Shown: positions 41,742-44,389 of the stretch, piece after piece | How the letters are laid out: each line of letters begins with the position of its first letter | Position numbering within the stretch: position 1 is the first letter of the stretch | Assembly: GCA_029776155.1 (NCBI GenBank) | Contig: JAKOTU010000038.1 | Span: 1-44,389, forward strand | DNA length: 44,389 nt | Source: Bacillota bacterium | GTDB taxonomy: Bacteria; Bacillota; Limnochordia; Darwinibacteriales; Darwinibacteriaceae | Reading direction: 5' to 3' | Notes under the pieces: model-generated | Databases searched by the model: none | The model's input: the letters and a program-made list of their open reading frames with translations, nothing else | What the model was told of the DNA's origin: nothing | Translations under genes and position numbers: made by a program

Positions 41742-42671
41742 GTGGGAGTGTTTCTGGCCCCCATGGCGGGAGTAACGGATCTGCCCTACCGGGTCTTGGC
41801 CCGGGAGTTCGGCGCAGACCTGGTGGTAAGTGAAATGGTCTCTGCGCAGGCGTTGGTCTATCAAAACCAGCGTACCCTGCGCATGCTCGCCATCCACGAG
41901 GAAGAAAGGCCCTGCGCTATCCAACTCTTTGGCCATGATCCGAAGGTGATGGCCCAAGCTGCCCAGTTGGTGTACACCCAGGTCCAGCCGGAGATGATCG
42001 ACCTTAACTTCGGCTGCCCCACCCCAAAAGTAGTGAAAAACGGGGATGGCGCCGCCCTCTTGAAAGACCCGGAACTAGTGGGCAGAATCGCCGCCGCGGT
42101 TGTGGCGGCAGTGCCCATTCCCGTGACGGCGAAAATCAGGCTCGGTTGGGACCAAAACAGCATTAACTGCTTAGAAATCGCCAACAGGCTGGAAGAAGCA
42201 GGTGTGCATTGGCTTACAGTCCACGCGCGAACCCGGGAGCAGTTCTACTCCGGCCAGGCGCAGTGGGAGTGGATCGCCAAGATCAAGGCCCAAAGCGGGA
42301 TTCCCATTGTGGGCAATGGAGATGTCTTCTCCCCCCAAGCAGCCAGGGAGATGCTGGAGCAGACGGGCTGTGATCATCTAGCCATTGGCCGGGGTGCCCA
42401 GGGCAACCCCTGGATCTTCCGCCAGGTTAAGGCCTACCTGAGGGAAGGGGTCCTTTTGCCACCGCCTTCCCTCACAGAGCGGATTACCGTGGCCCTGCGC
42501 CATCTGCACCTGAAGGTGGAATACGATGGGGAAGGGCGGGCCGTGCGGGAAATGCGCCCCCACCTGGCCTGGTATTTGAAGGGCGTTCCCCATACTGCGC
42601 ACGTGAGAAAAGAACTGAACACCGCTTCTTCTGTGCAAGAAGTGGAACGTCTGCTCAAACAGTTGTTGTAG
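41742..42671 (+). CDS. dusB: tRNA-dihydrouridine synthase (DusB-like)
   Basis: 309 residues. A flavin enzyme that reduces uridines in tRNA D-loops. FLAPMAGVTDLPYRVLAREFGADLVVSEMVSA, QLFGHDP, DLNFGCPTPKVVKNGDGAALL (catalytic Cys in the FGCP stretch), TAKIRLGWD, VHARTREQFYSG, PIVGNGDVFS and IGRGAQGNPWIF follow in the DUS order. GTG 41742 is preferred because GTG 41736 lies in the GAGGAGGGG ribosome site. The promoter of the next gene overlaps its stop. Confidence 0.95.
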   Translation: MGVFLAPMAGVTDLPYRVLAREFGADLVVSEMVSAQALVYQNQRTLRMLAIHEEERPCAIQLFGHDPKVMAQAAQLVYTQVQPEMIDLNFGCPTPKVVKNGDGAALLKDPELVGRIAAAVVAAVPIPVTAKIRLGWDQNSINCLEIANRLEEAGVHWLTVHARTREQFYSGQAQWEWIAKIKAQSGIPIVGNGDVFSPQAAREMLEQTGCDHLAIGRGAQGNPWIFRQVKAYLREGVLLPPPSLTERITVALRHLHLKVEYDGEGRAVREMRPHLAWYLKGVPHTAHVRKELNTASSVQEVERLLKQLL

Positions 42672-42694
42672 CGCTGCTTAGCGCGTGCTATAAT
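42666..42694 (+). promoter_or_regulatory. Promoter of the HTH/quinate dehydrogenase-like pair
   Basis: TTGTAG (42666-42671), 17 bases, TATAAT (42689-42694), 36 bases before the HTH gene start. Confidence 0.8.
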
Positions 42695-42730
42695 AGGTGT
42701 GAACAATGTGTGCACAAAGCGGGTGGGGCC

Positions 42731-43261
42731 ATGGGCGGCTTTTTTCGCATCGGAGATAAACTGCTCAACCGAGCCAAGCTGGATCGGATCATCGACCGTA
42801 TATTTGAGCTCAGGATGTCGGGGCTAGCGCAGCAGGAGGTGGCGCAGCGGGTGGGCTGCGATCGCACCTTCATTTCGCGCCTGGAAAGCCTGGCGGAGAT
42901 CCGCAAGGGAGGCAGCTTGGCTGTAATCGGTTTTCCGTTGGCCAACACAGAGGAGCTCAAGCAGCTGTGTCAGGAGCTGGGGGTGGAGTATACCCTGCTG
43001 CTCACCGATGGGGAGCGTTGGCGGCTGATTGAATCCTTTGACGGCAAAAGTCTGCTTAACTGGCTCATGGATCTGATGATGGAAATGAGTGCCTTCGATC
43101 ATGTGATTATGATCGGTTCCGACATGCGCATCCGTTTGGCCGAGGCCATTCTTGGCGAAAAGGTTGTGGGCGTGTGCCTGGGCACTTCACCCATCCAGGA
43201 AGATCACTATTTCAGCCCCGAACAGCTCAAGAAGCTGATTACATCCATCAAAGGGGAGTAG
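42731..43261 (+). CDS. Helix-turn-helix domain protein
   Basis: 176 residues from ATG 42731 behind GGGTGGGG (GTG 42710 is in frame but without a site). Residues about 33-62 (GLAQQEVAQRVGCDRTFISRLESLAEIRKGG) form a Cro/XRE-type helix-turn-helix. The rest is an alpha/beta domain (SLAVIGFPLANTEELKQLCQELGVEYTLLLTDGERW, then FDHVIMIGSDMRIRLAEAILGEKVVGVCLG). It could bind a small molecule. It lies 3 bases before the next gene, with which it forms a pair seen in other anaerobic Bacillota, so it may regulate it. Confidence 0.75.
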   Translation: MGGFFRIGDKLLNRAKLDRIIDRIFELRMSGLAQQEVAQRVGCDRTFISRLESLAEIRKGGSLAVIGFPLANTEELKQLCQELGVEYTLLLTDGERWRLIESFDGKSLLNWLMDLMMEMSAFDHVIMIGSDMRIRLAEAILGEKVVGVCLGTSPIQEDHYFSPEQLKKLITSIKGE

Positions 43262-43264
43262 CCC

Positions 43265-44176
43265 ATGAGACGGATAGTGAGTGTGAGCATAGGTTCATCC
43301 AAGCGGGACAGCAAAGCGGTGGTGAATGTCCTCGGGGAAGACTTCTCCCTGGAGCGCATCGGTACCGATGGAGATATGCAGAAGGCTATCGCCATCATCC
43401 AGGAGCTGGATGGAAAAGTGGCGGCTTTCGGCATGGGGGGAATTGACCTTTATCTATGGGGAGGCAATCGCCGCTATATCCTCCGGGAGGCCAAGCGAAT
43501 TGCCAAGGCCCCCAAGATTACCCCCATCGTAGACGGTTCAGGGCTGAAAAACACCCTGGAGCGCAAAGCCATCGAGACCTTGGCCCAAGAGGATCCGGCC
43601 ATGTTCCGGGGCAAAAAAGTGCTGTTAACCTGTGGAGTGGATCGCTTCGGCATGGCCCAGGCGCTGCAGGAAACGGGGGCAGAGGTGTTGTATGGCGATC
43701 TCATGTTTGCGCTGGGTCTGCCCATTCCCCTCTACAGCCTGAAGGCGCTGGAGAGGGTGGCTGCCGTCTTTGCCCCCATTGTGGTGCAGTTTCCCTTTAA
43801 GTGGCTGTATCCCACTGGATCCAAGCAAGAGGAGTCGCCGGACCGGGAGAAATATGAAAAGTTCTACGCCTGGGCAGATATCATTGCCGGTGACTACCAC
43901 CAGATCCGCAAATACATGCCCGATGATCTCAGCGGTAAGATAATTATCACCAACACCATCACCGCGCAAGATGTGGAGTTTCTGCGCCAGCGCCACGTCA
44001 AGGAGCTGATTACCACCACGCCCAATCTGGGCGGGAGGTCCTTTGGTACCAATGTGATGGAAGGACTGCTGGTTGCTTTGCTGAACAAGCCAGTTGAACA
44101 GATTACTCCCCGGGATTATCTGCGTCTTTTGGAACAAATTGGCTTTAAGCCCCGTAGGGAGGCTCTAGGGGCCTGA
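43265..44176 (+). CDS. Protein annotated in relatives as quinate 5-dehydrogenase; true function unknown
   Basis: 303 residues, ATG 43265. The sequence MRRIVSVSIGSSKRDSKAVVNVLGEDFSLERIGTDGD, AFGMGGIDLYLWGGNRRYILREA and VLLTCGVDRFGMAQALQETGAEVLYGDLMFALGLPIPLYSL matches, from memory, a conserved clostridial family that databases call quinate 5-dehydrogenase. The segment VLLTCGVDRFGMAQALQE could be a nucleotide-binding turn, but there is no classical G-x-G-x-x-G dinucleotide motif near it, so dehydrogenase activity is doubtful. It lies 3 bases behind the HTH gene and ends the plus-strand unit. Confidence 0.6.
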   Translation: MRRIVSVSIGSSKRDSKAVVNVLGEDFSLERIGTDGDMQKAIAIIQELDGKVAAFGMGGIDLYLWGGNRRYILREAKRIAKAPKITPIVDGSGLKNTLERKAIETLAQEDPAMFRGKKVLLTCGVDRFGMAQALQETGAEVLYGDLMFALGLPIPLYSLKALERVAAVFAPIVVQFPFKWLYPTGSKQEESPDREKYEKFYAWADIIAGDYHQIRKYMPDDLSGKIIITNTITAQDVEFLRQRHVKELITTTPNLGGRSFGTNVMEGLLVALLNKPVEQITPRDYLRLLEQIGFKPRREALGA

Positions 44177-44389
44177 GCCCACTAACAAGCTCTAGAACGT
44201 GCTAGAATAGGGATTGTCTGATTCTTGATGTTAGTGTAAGGTTTTAGTAGGTGTTTGGAAGGAGTTCCTGGTGTAGACATAAAAAAAGAGACCTCGCACA
44301 CAAATCAGTAGCAGTTAGGAGGCGAGGTCTCATGAGAAGCGATGTTAGCAACACCGCTCTCATCCTTAGTTTACTTGAAGATACAGTAG
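44177..44389 (+). other. Inverted-repeat leader and start of a truncated ORF
   Basis: After the previous stop, TTGTCT-17-TAAGGT (44214-44242) is a weak promoter candidate. GAGACCTCGC (44288-44297) pairs perfectly with GCGAGGTCTC (44322-44331); the latter lies between the ribosome site TAGGAGG (44316-44322) and ATG 44332, which opens an ORF (MRSDVSNTALILSLLEDTV...) running off the window. A second repeat, ATGAGA-A-GCG (44332-44341) with CGCTCTCAT (44355-44363), lies in the first codons. It could be the left end of an insertion sequence whose translation is held down by a hairpin, but too little of the ORF is visible to name it. Confidence 0.5.

Overview
This 44.4 kb window looks like a chromosomal, gene-dense piece of a moderately GC-rich, spore-forming Bacillota genome. 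The evidence for that is a sigma-G inhibitor gene (Gin/CsfB), AbrB, a T-box leader in front of metG, Rex, RicT and DarA, plus gene orders shared with Bacillus subtilis. Frequent GTG/TTG starts and the mix of anaerobe-type genes (Rex, lipoamide dehydrogenase-like protein, formate-tetrahydrofolate ligase, FolD, corrinoid uptake) suggest a deep-branching Clostridia- or Limnochordia-like lineage. That placement is inference, not proof.

Layout. 1-360: the end of an rRNA operon (23S tail, 5S) faces a tRNA-Val on the minus strand. 387-2056 (minus): an apparent peptide, methyltransferase, GNAT acetyltransferase, tRNA-Val transcription unit. 2245-8062 (plus): a block in near-B. subtilis order, csfB, yaaO-like, tmk, darA, yaaR, holB, ricT, rsmI. 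It is closed by minus-strand abrB, a phosphosulfolactate synthase (ComA) and an MFS transporter. 10486-14824: T-box, metG, tatD, purA. 14871-16760: two tRNA clusters (Lys-Glu plus; Gly-Thr minus) around a tandem FMN-binding surface protein and a frameshifted acetyltransferase. 16828-18597: an unknown propeller-like membrane protein and a 61-residue companion. 18586-22144 (minus): csoR-copZ-copA copper operon with its operator, and ahpC. 22256-26897: tRNA-Arg, folD, an unknown membrane-anchored protein, then a cobalamin riboswitch driving btuFCD. 26956-32580: htrA, a CxxH/CxxC protein, rlmH, rex, a lipoamide dehydrogenase-like gene and fhs. 32640-41716: argS, DUF624-like, pyrG, DUF151 nuclease, a secreted unknown, fba, rho, a LysM/M23 peptidase and rpmE. 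41742-44176: dusB, an HTH protein and a protein annotated in relatives as quinate 5-dehydrogenase. The last 200 bases hold an inverted-repeat-rich leader and the first codons of a truncated ORF.

Three blocks (csfB to tatD; htrA to rlmH; argS to rpmE) are all near the replication origin in B. subtilis, so this window may be origin-proximal, although no dnaA or oriC is present. Themes are sporulation timing, c-di-AMP and redox sensing, one-carbon/folate chemistry, corrinoid import and copper/peroxide defence.

The most notable observations are: a CTP synthase whose glutaminase nucleophile is Ser instead of Cys, with other substitutions in the same domain; a 46-residue basic peptide ORF heading a methyltransferase-acetyltransferase unit; a one-base frameshift in a GNAT gene; a DarA with a shortened B-loop; an ArgRS with a non-standard HIGH motif; a PurA lacking the TKxD lysine; a corrinoid-binding protein without a lipobox; and a double hairpin at the right edge.
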